Shown in pieces: positions 48,124-61,800 of a stretch of 64,000 bases of DNA (positions are counted from its first letter, which is position 1; every line of letters begins with the position of its first letter). The DNA is taken from contig JXTC01000105.1 of assembly GCA_002914845.1 (NCBI GenBank), forward strand, positions 124,001-188,000. The letters are read 5' to 3'. The notes beneath the pieces were generated by a model that did no database searches, was not told where the DNA came from, and saw only the letters and a program-made list of their open reading frames with translations. This DNA comes from Trema orientale. Its lineage: Eukaryota > Streptophyta > Magnoliopsida > Rosales > Cannabaceae. The position numbers and the translations under genes are program-made.

Positions 48124-51100
48124 TCACTCCATTGGGGAAGGACTTGCTAATTCTCCGGTGTCATCCTGTAAACTACCCAACATGATTGCAGTCAGTATCA
48201 GTTTTCCGGCCTCAGGGTAGTCCTTGTGCTGCATTAGAATTGATTCGACTGAAGAACCCAAATCCTTCTTCACCAGAGGCTCCAATGTTTCCTGCCTCAG
48301 TGGCAACACTTGATCAAACCCTTCACCAAAAGTTTCACCCAAGGGTCCGTAACACCTGCTTGAAGCCTTGAAAAGGACGGTGTGTTTCAAATTCTGCAAG
48401 GTTTCTTCGTCAGTCCATCCCTCAACGGTTGAGGCCTGATAGAGTTCGCTCCAATCATCCTGATCAGCAGCATTCTTCCAGCATTCATCCAAAAGATTTT
48501 TATGGGCCTTGCGGAAGGAGGAGCTAGTCCATGCAAACACATCGAAGGTGCATAATGAAAGCTCTGGGCTTTTCATTTCAAGGCACAGCTTAATGAGTTC
48601 TTCTGGATTAAGGAGTTGCTCTCCAACAGTTTGCTTTGTTTCATCGTCAGGAAGGAATTTCATTATTTCTTCCTGCAATAAATATCAGGTATCAAGATGA
48701 AGTAAACAAATGAACATTGTAGTGAAAAGGAGAGAAAGAGATGTAATGATACAGTCCAACAGTTTCATAATGCAATTGCGACGTGTAATAATGACCATAA
48801 CAAAAGATGAAGGCAAGCGACTAATAGGGATAACTGTAATCAGATCTGCTAGTTGGCAAGCAGCACCTCAGACAAAACTGTCTTTTGGATCCAAAAAATT
48901 TACAACAATGAACAACCCAAGTGTGGGTGCGTGCGTGTGAGAGAGAGAATCCTCTTTTTGAGCTCAGTAAACAGCAATGACACGAGTTGTTTCTGTTACG
49001 TACTACAAAGGACAGCCCGCAATGACATCCCTTATAAAGGTGCCGTGATTTAAGCTAAATTACCACAACCAAAGATCACGTTCATTAGTTGTCAAACATC
49101 ATCGATGGATAGGGAAGGGACAGTCGGGGACATCTTTCAACTAAATGATAAAAATGGCAATTGAATTTGTTAACATACCTGCAGTTTTAGTATCTTCAAA
49201 TCAGCTTCAATACGCTTCACATTTGACTCGGCATCCTTACCTACCAATTAAGCAAATAAATAGACTTTCAGCCAAAAGAGAAACTAAAATAAATAAATAG
49301 TCTTAGGAAGTCAACTCACCAACATAGACAGTAACTATACAGATTTTGTAGAAAACAAGCCAAATGGAAAATGAAGATTGTTCAGTGCCCCCGTTTAATT
49401 ATATTATTAAGTACGTAGTCCACCCAGAAAAAAAAAACATCTGACGTAAGTAGCACAAATCTTTTGGATCCAACATTTTTTTTTTTTTTCCAAAACTGAA
49501 GCTTTGATTTACCCATTTTTAAAAAGACTTCTGATGCAAGCAAAAATATACGGCTTGCAACAAATTAATACATTTCTTTGGTATGACATAATGGAAAATG
49601 AAATCAGACAAAGTAAAACCATTCTGAACTTTAATTGCTGCAAGATTCAACTGATATATACAAAGAAGGCTTCTAGGAGTAGTCACCTGCTATTGCAGCT
49701 ATCTTTGAGAGATTCAAAAGGCGCTTCCTGTCTTGTAACTTTGGTACCACATTTGCATAGCCGGGGTCTGTCCCCTCTTCAGCTTCTGAAATGGAGCTTT
49801 CATGTTGAGAAAGGGCCAATAAGTGAAGCGTTTCAGAAGCCAATGAAAATTGATGAAGAAAAAGTTCATGAAGCCAAAGAAGATCCTGATGACGCTTTAG
49901 AAATATAGATAGCTCTTCTGGAAACTCTTCCCCAAGCCTTAGAAGTTCAGAAAATTTCCTACTCACATACAACTGCTTAAACACAAAGTAACTGAAACCT
50001 CCATTCGGCCCCATGCTCTCATGCTATACACCAGCACATTAGGAAACGTTTCAGCAAGAGTAAACACATCAATTAATTAATGAAGTACCAAAATGCACAA
50101 ACATATCAGCATTATCCACGGAATAATGAAATGAATTGAAACGTAATTAGAGTTTGGGAAAAAACTGAACTCAGAAAATAGTAAAGCAAGAGAGTGCATA
50201 GGGAGGATGACAACACGTATAAATGACATGAATTGTTCTACCTTAGAAAGCATTCCCAAGAGGAAAAAAAAAAACTACATATATATTATATTATATATTA
50301 ATACTATATAAAGGAAACGACACCATACAGAAGAAAACCATTTAGGGAAAAACAAGAGAGGTTTATCGTATTTCAATGATTAAATAAAAAATCTTTACCG
50401 GCACAATATCACCCTTGCATTTTTCAAAATTGGATTTCATTAGGAGCACGAATTCTCCTTTCTTGGGCCAAGCTTTGATCTATGGGAAATCCCTAGCATG
50501 CTTGTGCTTTGTAGTCAAAGGTTTTGATTTATCAGGTAGAAAAAAGTTGGATAAAGGAAATTGTGAATTTTTGGAGGTGTGTTACCTCACAAGTCCCAAT
50601 GTTTCAGAAACAAACAAAATATAAAGATAAAAACGTGACAAGAAATGACCATATTCACATCACATAGTAGATCAAAATAAATGACCGTAATCCTACCATT
50701 AGATTTCTAAGCAGTTCTGAATCATTGAGGTCACAGCATATTTTCCATAAAAAATCATAGCATTCGTGCCGTTTTGCAATTGACAGTAGTTGTGAACAAG
50801 ACTTCCTTAGAATTTCTTCCATGTGTACACCAGTTTCTTCGCTTAAATCCTGAAACCAAAAGTAATTCAAGATTGATTATGTATCCACTTTCATGAAAAC
50901 CAAAAGAACATACTGATTGCTTAGCTAAGCCAAAGAGATTAAACCTGATGCCTAGCTTCCACAAATTCTTTGACCTGTTGATATAACGAGTTGAGCAGCA
51001 CATCCCTCCTACTCCAATACTCATCCAACAGACCTTTGTGATCCTCCCCAAGCTCAACTTTAGCACTGACAGCACCAGCATATGCCTCAAGTAGAACTTC

Positions 51101-54100
51101 TGTCAGTGCTTCTAGATGAGTATATAAATCTGACTTTGCAGACACATCAAATCTAGATGCTTCCTTTAGCAGCTGAAGCATAAAGGAAGCAATACTCCAC
51201 ATCCCATTCCGCACCACATGTTTACAATACCATGGTGTTAAGCCCTCAGGTGGAGGATACCATAAATGGTGCTCACTTTTGTAGTTCATGGCTGTCCGAA
51301 CTATAGTAACACATGCATTGGACAATTCACAAGCTCTCTGGATCTGAACTCCAAACGGCTGCTCTGCACTTATTATATATTCCAGCTGTCTGTCTAAACA
51401 ATAAAATACTTCTTCAAGATCTGAAACCTTACTATAGAATACTTCAGCATTATCTCTGTCCATCAGAAGAACAGTACTTCGCCTGGCTCTTTCACCAACA
51501 AATTGAATAAGATCCCAAAGAGCACCTGATGTCTGAATTTCTTGACTAGAGTTAGAGGAACCAACACCTGTAGAGCGGTTCTGGCCAATAACGTTTTGCA
51601 ATTCCCTCAGTTGAATCATTCCAGCAAGCTTTTCACCATGTTCCAAGATAATTTGCAAGGAATGTCCTGCCAACAAAAGTTATAATTAAACTTGAAAAGT
51701 CTCACTTCTCTCCTTTTGTTTTCTTAGTAAACTTGTCAATACATAGCACATATAGAATTGCAAAGCTGCCAAGCAAATCCTCTCTTTAGATGCCATTACC
51801 TCATGCTACAACAATTTAGGTAACATGGTCATAAAAGAACTGATACACTGTGCACATTGGTAACATTTTCCTGATAAAAAATAGCATTCAAAAACAATAG
51901 AGAGAACAAGATGTTGCTCATGGCTTACTAAAGACATCCGGCAGTAGGAGTCTATACAAATTCAGAAAGCACAGAGAAAATAATCTGGTTTCAAGATAGT
52001 ACGTGGGTGTCAACATAAGTAATATACAATTGTGCACAGTAACATGCTAATAACAACATGACATTTTATCACAACCTGAGATCCAGTAACCATGAAGCAA
52101 CTATAACTAGGTTTCTACTAATTTAAATAGATATTGTGCTACAGAAACATTGCGAAGGGCAAAAGACTACAAATAAGAAGTGTCCATTAATCAAAGTGGA
52201 GTAGCTGAGAATGCATGCAGAAGTTGTGTTCCATTATCATCAAAAGTGGGACTTTTAAAGTTTCAATACAAGCCCCATGTAAATTTGATTAAAGATATTG
52301 TGCAATACGACAAATAATAACTATATGGCTTACTTTGTCTAGAACACAGCTCCTCGTGGCATTTAGACAGAGCAAGAAACTCGAGAAACTTTTGATGCTT
52401 TTGCTGCTTTTCCAAAAGTTGGGAGGAAACAACGGCCATGGCCAAAATCTCAGCTCCTCTGGTTGTTGTCCAGTGTTTAGCTAAGGTGTCGACAATTGAT
52501 TTGCTCATTCGTGCAAAAACATTTGTTTCTTCACCCCTTTCAAATGCTCTGGTTCTTTGTAGTTTTTCAAGCGAACCTTCAACCTTCCCTGATAATTGAA
52601 AATCATGAAAAAGCTGACCCAACAAAGTTTCTGATTCTTCATCTTGGGCACTTCGGTGTGCTATCACACCCACAACTGCCCTTTTTCTGTCTCCAGCATC
52701 CAGTGCTTCAGAACTAGCCCTTCTAGGAGCCACATTGCCTCCAAATGAGAGGTTTTTTCGCTCCTCTTGTGCAGATCCTTCATTTGAACTACCTTTACGT
52801 GACAAGCTTCTTTCAGGTGGCTCAACTCCACCAAGAATCACAGCCTTTTCAGGTATTGCCCATATTCCTGCTTTTTCAGTTAGTACAACCCATGCCCCTT
52901 CTTCAGCATCGTCTGTAGAAGGAAGAATTGAAGCATCTAGTACTTTACCCGCATCATTAGGTAGGTCAAATTGATAGAGGCGGGTAGAGTTTCTATAATA
53001 GTGGGAGACTGTTGCTGTTCCATCATTAGAAAGTATTATTGTTGAACCGGAAGGCTTTCCCCCTACTCGAAGTTTCATTGAGAACAGAAAATCTTCATCT
53101 TCAACTCTTGCTTTTGGGATAATCACTTGGATCGGAGCTTTTTTCTCTAAAACCCTTTCTTGGGATACCTCTATACTCAGCCCAGACTTGTATTGCATGG
53201 TGAGAAGAGAATACTGCGTGTAGCTTGAACTACTAACCCGGTCCTTACAGAATGTGGCAACAAGAATGGTAATAACTTTCCCATGACTGTCTACCTGCAC
53301 ATCAAGAGGCCAAATACGCTTCTGCCCAGCTAGATCCTTTTTAATCCCCAAATCTCCATCAGTGCCTATAATTTCATGTGACCAGACCTTTGACACATTT
53401 ACATCAGGAGAAAGTTCAACATTAAAACAGTGTATCTCATAATCAGTCAGAACAAAAAACTGCCTGCTGGATTCTTGCACAGATGGATGTGAAAAACGCC
53501 AGATCAGCGACCTTGGATATCCCCTGCTTCCTATAACTTGACCACCATCACCACTTTGGGAGCTTAAACTTGAAGTATCCCAGTATACTTTTTGACGTTT
53601 AATACCCGAAAGGCTACAAAGAAACTGCCATAGCTCACCATTTGAACTAGAAGCAAGCGCAATGCAAACACGCTGCAAATTGGGAACTGCAGAAGCAATC
53701 AAAGAGTTAAAAGGACACAATCCAGTCAAACTACTCCTTTGCTTGTTCAGGGTGGTCTTCGCATTAATAGGTGTAGAAGTCACCTCCGATTCATTAGAAG
53801 ATGCAATACTGATAAGTGGAGCAGATTTTCCTTCAGAGTATATGTCAGGCCAGTATACAAAAGCATGAGTTTTTCGGTTACACAATATAATAGCAGCATA
53901 GTTATGATGTTCTACAACTTTCTTTGTTCTACTAGATGTCCCATCCCAATTGACAGCACAAAGCAACCAACATTTACCATCACTTTTGCCAATATCTCCA
54001 CACTCTAAAACAGTTGAAGGGATTTCAAGAACAATGCATTTCTTTGAAGCAGCAGGAGATAGGTAACTCCAAATGAAAAGTCTGCTACCACAAATAATCC

Positions 54101-55034
54101 ATGCAATAGACGTACCCTTCTCCATTCCACCAGATATAAATGCATCACCTGTCCAATAAAATAAAACATTTGACATGCGCAGTAAACAGAATATCATATT
54201 CTAACTTCTAACAATCAATTTCAGAGCCTGCAATCTGTACTTAACCCCCCACTTTTCCCCAACAACACCCAATACGTAGGCCATGGAAACGCATGCTTCT
54301 AAAATAAACATAAGTGATTTTCTATCAGACTGGAAAAAATTTTAAAAAAAAAATATTCGTAATGGAAGATACTTGGAGTGAAGTATACAAACCAGGAACA
54401 CGCTTATGCAGCAACTTGGTCTGCTCATCACGAACTACCTGGGGGAATTCTCCAACATATACAGGCTTAATCGGGTCTGTGTCATCTCCTTTCTCGTTCT
54501 TACTAACAGTCGGAATTCTACGTAAAATACGTGACAAATTATTCAATAACTATTACATGAACCAAGCAAGAATCTTCTACATCGGACTTACGGGCCACCA
54601 CTGCGATTCAATGCCACATTCAGAAATTTTCTACTTAAAACACAAGGTACATTTATGCCATTCTCTACTGAAAGACAGAATAAGCTAAAGCCCGAGATTC
54701 ATACACATATTACTCCCACGAATCTGTATATAACTATGAACACAATGCCAATAAAATACACAATTAACCAACGTTTTTAGCAAATTAAACTCCATGAACG
54801 CATACATTGACATTCAGAACAGAAATGGCGGTGTTACCTAGCGAGAACGGATAATCGAGGAGCCCAAGGCGCCGGAGTGCCGGTGCTGGGCCGATTCGGG
54901 ACCGAATTGTCGGAACTTGAACGGCGATTATCGGCGAGAGGAGTGACCGGAGAACCGGTCCCCGCGTGCCCTAGATTGGGGTCTCTGCGAGTGCGAGAAC
55001 TCGCATTGGACCTCTTCGTTCCAGGCGAGAACAT
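48124..55034 (-). CDS. NUP133: Nucleoporin NUP133
   Basis: Complete gene, 1319 aa. Exons in coding order: 55034-54838, 54517-54393, 54148-52334, 51666-50945, 50849-50697, 50023-49687, 49240-49179, 48672-48124. All introns are GT-AG and the phases close. Diagnostic stretches shared with Arabidopsis NUP133 (At2g05120, from memory): N-terminal MFSPGTKR, TGTPAPWAPRLSVLAR, PVYVGEFPQVVRDEQ, FSMKLRVGG, GGVEPPERSLSRK, AKHWTTTRGAEI, FVGERARR, LLRLGEEF, VFAWTSSSFR and the C-terminal end PSPME. Family knowledge: a structural subunit of the NUP107-160 (Y) complex on both faces of the nuclear pore. The N-terminal part (~80-530) should be a beta-propeller, followed by alpha-helical stacks. The very large exon 3 (605 codons) carries the propeller and the start of the helical part. 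No truncation or shift was seen. Confidence 0.96.
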
Positions 55035-55103
55035 CTTCTTCTACTTCTCTTCTTGGGCTCAAACTCTTGAAAAATGGAGGGAAATTTTGGGGGTTTTGGG
55101 GGT

Positions 55104-55112
55104 TTAGGGTTT
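55104..55112 (-). promoter_or_regulatory. Telo-box in the NUP133 leader/promoter
   Basis: AAACCCTAA on the minus strand, about 70 nt before the NUP133 ATG. Telo-boxes are known in 5' regions of plant growth- and translation-related genes, where TRB-type factors bind. Its role here is inferred from position only. Confidence 0.55.
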
Positions 55113-55341
55113 TTGCTATAAAGCTTTGTGAAAAAAATGTGTGCATATGTGTACTGTCCGAGTTGAAAACTCGAGGCATGATCAGGTGAAACGCATGCAC
55201 GACCACAATCGATGATGTGTCAAAGTAACCGTTCTATCAAGAAAATACGACATCACTTAACACTCGGACCGTTGATCGGAGGTTGTTTCTGATGTAACCC
55301 ACAAGCGTAGCACTAGCACACAAAGAAACAAATATAATGAA

Positions 55342-55929
55342 GGGTTATTATTACTAAAATACCCTCTGTTTTGAAAAAAAATGTGAAAAAAAATTCTTGT
55401 GTTTTTTGAAATTCAAAATAAGTACCTTCTATTTAACAAAAATTATCACTAAAATACCCTTTGTTTTGAAAAAATGTGAAAAAAAACCCTTGTATTGTTA
55501 AAATTCAAAATAAATACCTTCTATTTGAATTATCATATCATTTGATATCTTTGACCAGTCAAAATTTTCAAAAAAATAAGTAAAATTAACATTTTACTAA
55601 ATATTATATTATTTTAATAAATACATCACACTTGAAAATAAAGGGAGAGAAAATACACATAGTCTAAAACCTCTTAAAAAAATTCTTCTATCCATTGTTG
55701 TGGCACAAATCTAGGAAAAAAAATCTAAAATTTTTGAAAATTTATCAAATAGAAGGTATTTATTTTGAATTTTTAATTATACAATGTTTTTTTTCACATT
55801 TTTTTAAAACAGAGGGTATTTTAGTGATAATTTTCGTTAAATAGAATGTACTTATTTTGAATTTCTAAAAACACAAGGTTTTGTTTTCACATTTTTTCAA
55901 AACAGAGGGTATTTTAGTGATAATTTTCG
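55342..55929. mobile_element. Mutator-like foldback MITE with duplicated arms, 588 bp
   Basis: Perfect 9-bp duplication TATAATGAA at 55333-55341 and 55930-55938. The left end GGGTTATTATTACTAAAATACC is matched inversely by GGTATTTTAGTGATAATTTTCG. Each arm is itself a tandem pair of a ~90-bp unit (ATTATCACTAAAATACCC, TTTTGAAAAAATGTG, AAATTCAAAATAA.TACCTTC), giving two copies left and two copies right in inverse orientation. No coding capacity. Confidence 0.88.
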
Positions 55930-56033
55930 TATAATGAATTACATTTTTTATAACTTGCATTTTAAGCATTTTGAGTGTTTGTTCAATTTATATATTGTGT
56001 TTTGGTTATTATCAATATTGATCTCCAGTATCC

Positions 56034-56038
<5 letters not shown>

Positions 56039-56086
<48 letters not shown>

Positions 56087-56295
56087 AGGACTTCTCAATG
56101 GTTACAATTTTTTTGTGATCATGAATGGATACTAAAAGAAGTATTGATAGCATTAAATTTTTTTGATGGTAATAAATAGCATTAAATTTTTTTGGCCAAC
56201 TACCAAACTAATCACCACCATAGGATATTAGATCTAACGGCTTAAACCATTGTAACCATCCATGGGTAAATATTGTTGTAACCATTATATATATA
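56039..56295. mobile_element. Second MITE type embedded in TA repeats
   Basis: A long (TA)n tract (56039-56084) is followed by a ~200-bp insert whose parts read ATGGTTACAA near the left and TTGTAACCAT at the right, then TATATATA again. An internal AGATCTAACGGCTT resembles the core of the other TA-embedded MITEs. Confidence 0.5.
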
Positions 56296-57663
56296 TATAT
56301 TTATATTGTATTAGTATTATATCATAAGATAAAGTATCATTATTATATATATATCTATGACACTATCATCCATATTATACATATATATATCGCATTAATA
56401 TTATTATATTTATTATTATTATTATTATTTAGATTTTGGAATACTGAGTTACTCACTCCTTTAATTTCTATTACTCTACAAGGTGCCAACAAACTCTATA
56501 TTGTACTAACATAATTACTAACATTTAAATTTTGCAATTTAAATTCCTGCAGATCCGTGGAGTGGGTTATTTAGTATGCTGTTGTGTAATGGGATCGCAC
56601 TATTTACAACCTCCTATGTTATTTTCTATACTTTAATTCCTGTAGATCCATGAGGTTAAGTTGTTTATTCAGACAAGTTGTGTAATGCGACCGCTTTATA
56701 TACTACCCTCTCATGTTAAATTCAGTAATTTAAATTCTAGTCATTTAATTTCAGTATACTAATCTAGCAAGATTTTAACTGTTTAACATGTGGTGCTAGA
56801 TTGTGGCCCACAATTTTCATTATAATTAATTATTATTATGCTTAATTTTCTTTTGTAGAAAAAGCACCATTCTCCCAAGCAAGTTTTAAATTTGATTTCT
56901 TCTAAAATACATATATTTAAATTTTTAATCGTAATTTAGTAAATATAATGGTAAAAATTGGTGTTCGACCCATATAAGGTATAGATTTGTTACAAATTCT
57001 AAATACAAAGGAATATTCAAACTTCTTATTTTTTTTTCTTAGATACCTAATATCGTACTTATGTTCCTAGCACTAGATATTATAATAAGATTAAATTTGT
57101 GATAGTAAAGAGTACATAAGCTTAATCCTAACCATTATCATGAAAAATATGAACTATGTTCCTTAATTTTGAAGTTGAGTTTTGTTGATGCATCCTAAAT
57201 CTTTTTTGAAATATTTTAAGGGTGTCCTACCTTGCTTGTAAAACTCACTTGATATACTCAATAAATTTTTGGCTAATGTTATGGTAGAATACTTTCTTTT
57301 TAGTCTAACTATTGCATGTATAGCTCAAGATTGAGTGATTTTTAGTCTCACCAGTAGAGCGCACAATAAGGTTATGGTCTCACCCTAAACTTATAAGCTT
57401 TAATTTTTTTTTTTTAAATGTGAAAGTTATGCTAAAGTAAAGAATATATGTACAATTTTCTTTTAAAACTTTGATATAGTAATCCATTATTTTTCTCATA
57501 GAACATATTTTAATTACATCTAAGTACTAGCTAGATTTGTGTTTTCATCAATAATCTGTTGCAGGTTGAGGACTCATTCTTCTCCTTCTTCAAATTCCAA
57601 TTTGAATTACTCATGAAGAAATCTCAAATAAACAATAGAATAAGATCCATGTTACATCATATT
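56296..57663. other. Intergenic AT-rich sequence, no gene seen
   Basis: Contains TA and TTA microsatellites (56390-56430) and a degenerate direct repeat (AATTCCTGCAGATCCGTGGAG near 56543 and AATTCCTGTAGATCCATGAGG near 56634). No protein-like frame. Confidence 0.4.
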
Positions 57664-57666
57664 TAA

Positions 57667-58077
57667 GGCTATGTTTGGTAGGAAAAAAAAAGGGAGAGGA
57701 AGGAAAAGTTTTAAGGGAAAAGTAGAGGGAAACAAAAATTTGGGTTATTTGGTAGAAGAAAAAAGGTAAGAGAGGAGAAAAAAGGAGGGAAAAAAATAGT
57801 GAGACATACTCAAATATTTTTCTCCCAAAAGTGGAGAGAAAAGGGGGAAGAGGATAAAATAATCATTTTAAAGTGAATTTTACCAAATTAATCTTGTACA
57901 ATAATTTTAAAATTTTAATAAAGAGGGTAAAATAATCATTTTAAAATTAATTTTTTTTTATCCCTACTTACTAAACAACAATGGAGGAAAGATACTTTTC
58001 TTTCCATTCTATACATTTTTCATCCCTCTTAATTTTTCCTTCCTTCCTACTTTATTTTCTCTCTACCAAACATAGCC
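57667..58077. mobile_element. Tourist-like (PIF/Harbinger) MITE, 411 bp
   Basis: Perfect terminal inverted repeat GGCTATGTTTGGTAG / CTACCAAACATAGCC, flanked by TAA on both sides (57664-57666 and 58078-58080). The 3-bp TAA duplication with GGC...GTTTGGTA ends is diagnostic for Tourist MITEs. The left half is purine-rich and the right half pyrimidine-rich, so it would fold into a hairpin. Confidence 0.9.
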
Positions 58078-58137
58078 TAAGGGATAGCCTAAGGGATTCC
58101 TTGGTTCAGGACATAAAAACATTGTCACTCAACCATT

Positions 58138-58166
58138 NNNNNNNNNNNNNNNNNNNNNNNNNNNNN
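58138..58166. other. Assembly gap (29 N)
   Basis: Run of N. Confidence 1.
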
Positions 58167-58589
58167 TTTTAAGTACTATCTGTACAAATAAGAATCCCTT
58201 TTGCTATATGATTTCTTCTTCATATAGATAGATATAGAATCAATAAAGCAATTAGTAAGTGAAAGTATATAACTAGTTTTATACAACTTTATGAATATAT
58301 AACGTAAGTATTAGCTAAATTATTGAAGTTCATGTTAAATTTTTTGCATTTTATTGTGAAACGAATGTTGAATACATATATCTTTTGCATAACTTGGGTA
58401 GACTAGTTAGGCTGGTGTTTTTTAAATTAGATGATATATATTCGTATGGATGTTCGAGTCTGAACTCAAGAACATGCGTCGCATAACATAATCTATAACT
58501 TTGTAGGCATATAAAGGCTTCAAAGTTCAATATATGATTGATTCTCATAAAAAAGAAAGTCTACAAACAATATAGTCCTTAAAGTCCAA

Positions 58590-59265
58590 TAGACATTGGG
58601 CCAATTTAATAAAGCTGTAGATTTTAAGGAAAACACTTTTAGTTGTGCTGAAAGAAAAATCCGTTGTAGCGTAAAGTAGCAGAGTATTTGGTAAACTGTA
58701 ATTTTAAAGTGCTGTGACTTGAAAAAGCATATTAAAATATTTGGTAAACTGTATAACTGAATTATTGTACAAATATAAAATAACCAAAATAAACATCATT
58801 ATACAATTATGCACATTTATAAAAAGAGCTTATTAATATTTTTTACAATTATGCGTATTTGTACGTAATAAAGATATTAATACTTTTTAAAAAAAAATTA
58901 AAATGAAAATAAACTCAATTAAATTATTTACTCAATTAAATTTATTTTATTTTATTTTAATTTACTTTATTTTTATCTGAATTTAAAATTTTAATAAAAA
59001 ATCAATTTGGTTACTCTAAAATAATTAATATAAAGAGTATTTTAGTCAATTATGATTTAAATATATTAATACTTTAAAAAAATGTTATGAAAATAAATTC
59101 AATTAAATGTGTGGCATGCCTTGGGCCAGCTTTGGCTTTTGGCTGTAGCTTTGTCAAAAATTATTAAATAATCTGTTTTTCAAGTTTTTACCAAACACTT
59201 TTTGGCTCACAGATTGTTCGAATAGTACTTTTAACTTGTTAAGAAGGTAAACCAAACTGATCCAT
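58590..59265. mobile_element. Possible hAT-like MITE remnant
   Basis: TATTTGGTAAACTG (near 58688 and again near 58740) and the inverse TTACCAAACACTTTT near 59197, with GCTGTAG words near both ends, resemble a common plant hAT-type MITE. Exact ends and target duplication could not be fixed. Confidence 0.3.
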
Positions 59266-59970
59266 TATAAAATAGCTTCAAATACTTTGTATAACTATTA
59301 TTATTTTATTGATTCCAAAAATCAGTATAATTCATAGTTAATCAACCTATCAAGTCCTAACAATGTCAAAACAAAACTACATCAGGTGTTACTCTTGTCA
59401 AATTACAAATCTTAATGCATCTAAATCACAACCCGATAGTTATATCTTTTGGCAGCTTATTACACATATGACTTTCAAAATCTTGATGGAAAAATAAAAG
59501 ATCAAGCTAGACAACCTAATAAGTAAAAACTTTACTTGATTGAATTAAGTATACATAAATTCAAAAGCTAAGTAAATCTTTTTCACAACAATTTTCAATT
59601 TCGGAGCTTAGTAATTTATACCGAAAACATCAACTAATTAAATGACAAATTGACTTAATAAAATATGAATTTAAAGTCATATTTGTTAAATTGAATAATC
59701 ATTCTCAATGGTACTTTTAACAATTTAACTGTTATAGTCAGGTTATCAACTATATAGTATTAAGAGCCATATTTAAGGTCCAAGTAAAGTCACGATTAAC
59801 CCATATGGTGTAACTTTATGCCGGTGCTTTATTTAAGATCTATGCTCCTAGTTAGATATTTTCACTTACTATTACGAACTAAGTTATAGGAAAGTTGTAG
59901 GATTGGCATGGAAAACTCTTCTTCATAGGAGGGAAATAAATCTTAATCAAAGCGGTTGCTCTGTCTATCC
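59266..59970. other. Intergenic AT-rich sequence, no gene seen
   Basis: No protein-like frame or terminal repeat recognised. Confidence 0.35.
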
Positions 59971-59974
59971 CGAC

Positions 59975-61800
59975 TTGTATAATAGGTCTTTTTAGACTTC
60001 TTTTTTCTTTACGTAAAAAGATTCAAACCCAAGTGGCCGCTTGTGGTAGGGCAAATGGAGGAAAAGCGGAAGATTCTTTGATGGACTTGGGATCATTTAT
60101 GTGTCATCAAAAAATAGGAGGAATGGGTTTTAAAGATTTCATGGTGTTTAACCAAGCTCTTTTGGCAAATCAAGTATGGAAACTTGTCAATATCAATAAT
60201 TCGGATTCGCTGGCTATTTGAATCTTAAAGAATTAAGTATTTTGTAGAAAAATGCCAATTAGAGCTATATCAGTTGGTTGTGTGTATGTTTGGGGGGTCA
60301 AGGATACAAATCTTGGTAGTGTCCGTGTTATTTTTCTTTAAATTTATAATAAGTGGTGGTCATTAGTTAAAACTTTTTTTTTAAAATATATATATATATA
60401 TATATATTTTGTGGAAAACTATTTTATGAAGGCTCATAAACATGGCAATTCTAGTGCAATTTGGTAGAGCATTTATGGTGTCATGAGGCTTTTTTTTTTT
60501 TTTTTTTTTGGAACTTCACTGGAAGGTGGGTTCGGGTAGAAAGATTATAGTTTTTAGCAACCTTTGGTTTCCAAGACCTTCACGGTTTAAACTAATCACG
60601 ATAACCCAATTCAAATACGGTTGATTTATCTGTGGCTAATTTGATATTAGTTCCGGCGTGCAGAACGAGGCTAAAGTGATATAGGTGTTTGGAGTATTAG
60701 TGTCCAAACTGTTTTGGCAATTTCCCTGGGTTTTTCTGAAATGGATGACAAAAGAGTTTGGCATGCAATTTGATTCAAATGGAGTCTTTTCAGTTTGGTT
60801 AGGCGATAAATTAAGCAATAGCATCTTCCAAAAGTATACTAGAGAGTTAAAATACAGATCACGCTAGGAAATGGTGATCTTCTAATGGAATCTGAAAAGT
60901 TAACAAGATCTTGTATTTTCATTTGAAGGGCTTTATATAATATATAATTTATGCAATGGCCAACTTATCATCTTGTAGAGTTCCTGGTCATATGTTGCTT
61001 GCATTATATATCAAGACGATTGGGAAACAACTTCATCATGCTCTTATTTCGTGCAAGCTCTTTGTAAAATATTAGGAGGCTAGCTTGTTTTGAGACCATA
61101 TGTGCAGTTTCCATGGTCAAGGCTTAGTAAGGCCGATGGTAATCTTTCTATTTAAGAAACTTTCTAAGTCTGACTTTGAATGTTGGTATATTGTTATGTG
61201 GATGACTTGGCATAATAAAAATATGATGGTTCATTGAAAAGAAGGAAAACCATTTGATTTCATCCTTGAAGATACTGAAAGTTGGATTCAAGAGTACACA
61301 AGTCTTCATTAATTGTTTGTGGTCCTCCATGACCGAGAGTTCTTCAAATATATATTCAGGTGGGTAGCATGAAACAGAATGTTGATACTTCAATGCCTCC
61401 GAATGGAGATAGTATTGGCATTGGGAGTCCTTATTCGGGATCACACGGGTGAGGTCAGAGTTGCAATGCCTAAAAATATCTTAGGAGTCCCTGCAGTATT
61501 TCTAGTAGAATCTATGGTGGTCACGAAGATTTGAAGTTTGTCCTCTATCATAGTTTGGCAATATAAGAGATTGAGACTGATGTAAAAAATATAGTCTCAA
61601 CTATTAGAAAAAGAACTCCTTTTGTGATGGAGAGTCGATTATCAATTATGTTAATGTCTTTCTTTCTCAGCTAGGAAATTCTTGTTGCACTTATATTCCA
61701 TGTGTCAGGGAATTTTGCAGCACATACCTTAGCTAGCTTTGTTTTTAGCATTTCTTGTCCTGTTTGAGATGCCAAATTATATATACGGTGTTATATTAAA
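59975..61800 (+). pseudogene. L1-type LINE ORF2 relic (RT end, zinc-knuckle region, RNase H)
   Basis: Words from the C-terminal part of a plant LINE ORF2 occur in order across shifting frames: KRKILWWTWDHLC (near 60060), GGMGFKDFMVFNQALLANQVWKLVN (60115-60190), GSGRKIIVFSNLWFP (near 60530), then RNase H-like NVDTSMPPNGDSIGIG (near 61381), RDHTGEVRVAMPKNILGVPAVFLVE (near 61436) and C.YIPCVREF (near 61685). Many stops and shifts separate them; dead element. The RNase H part is a different copy from 26145-26612. Confidence 0.8.

Noticed and set aside
51313..51510. Plus-strand frames within NUP133 exons (also 52496-52974 and 53662-54008)
   Set aside because: Antisense shadows of a well-supported coding sequence.
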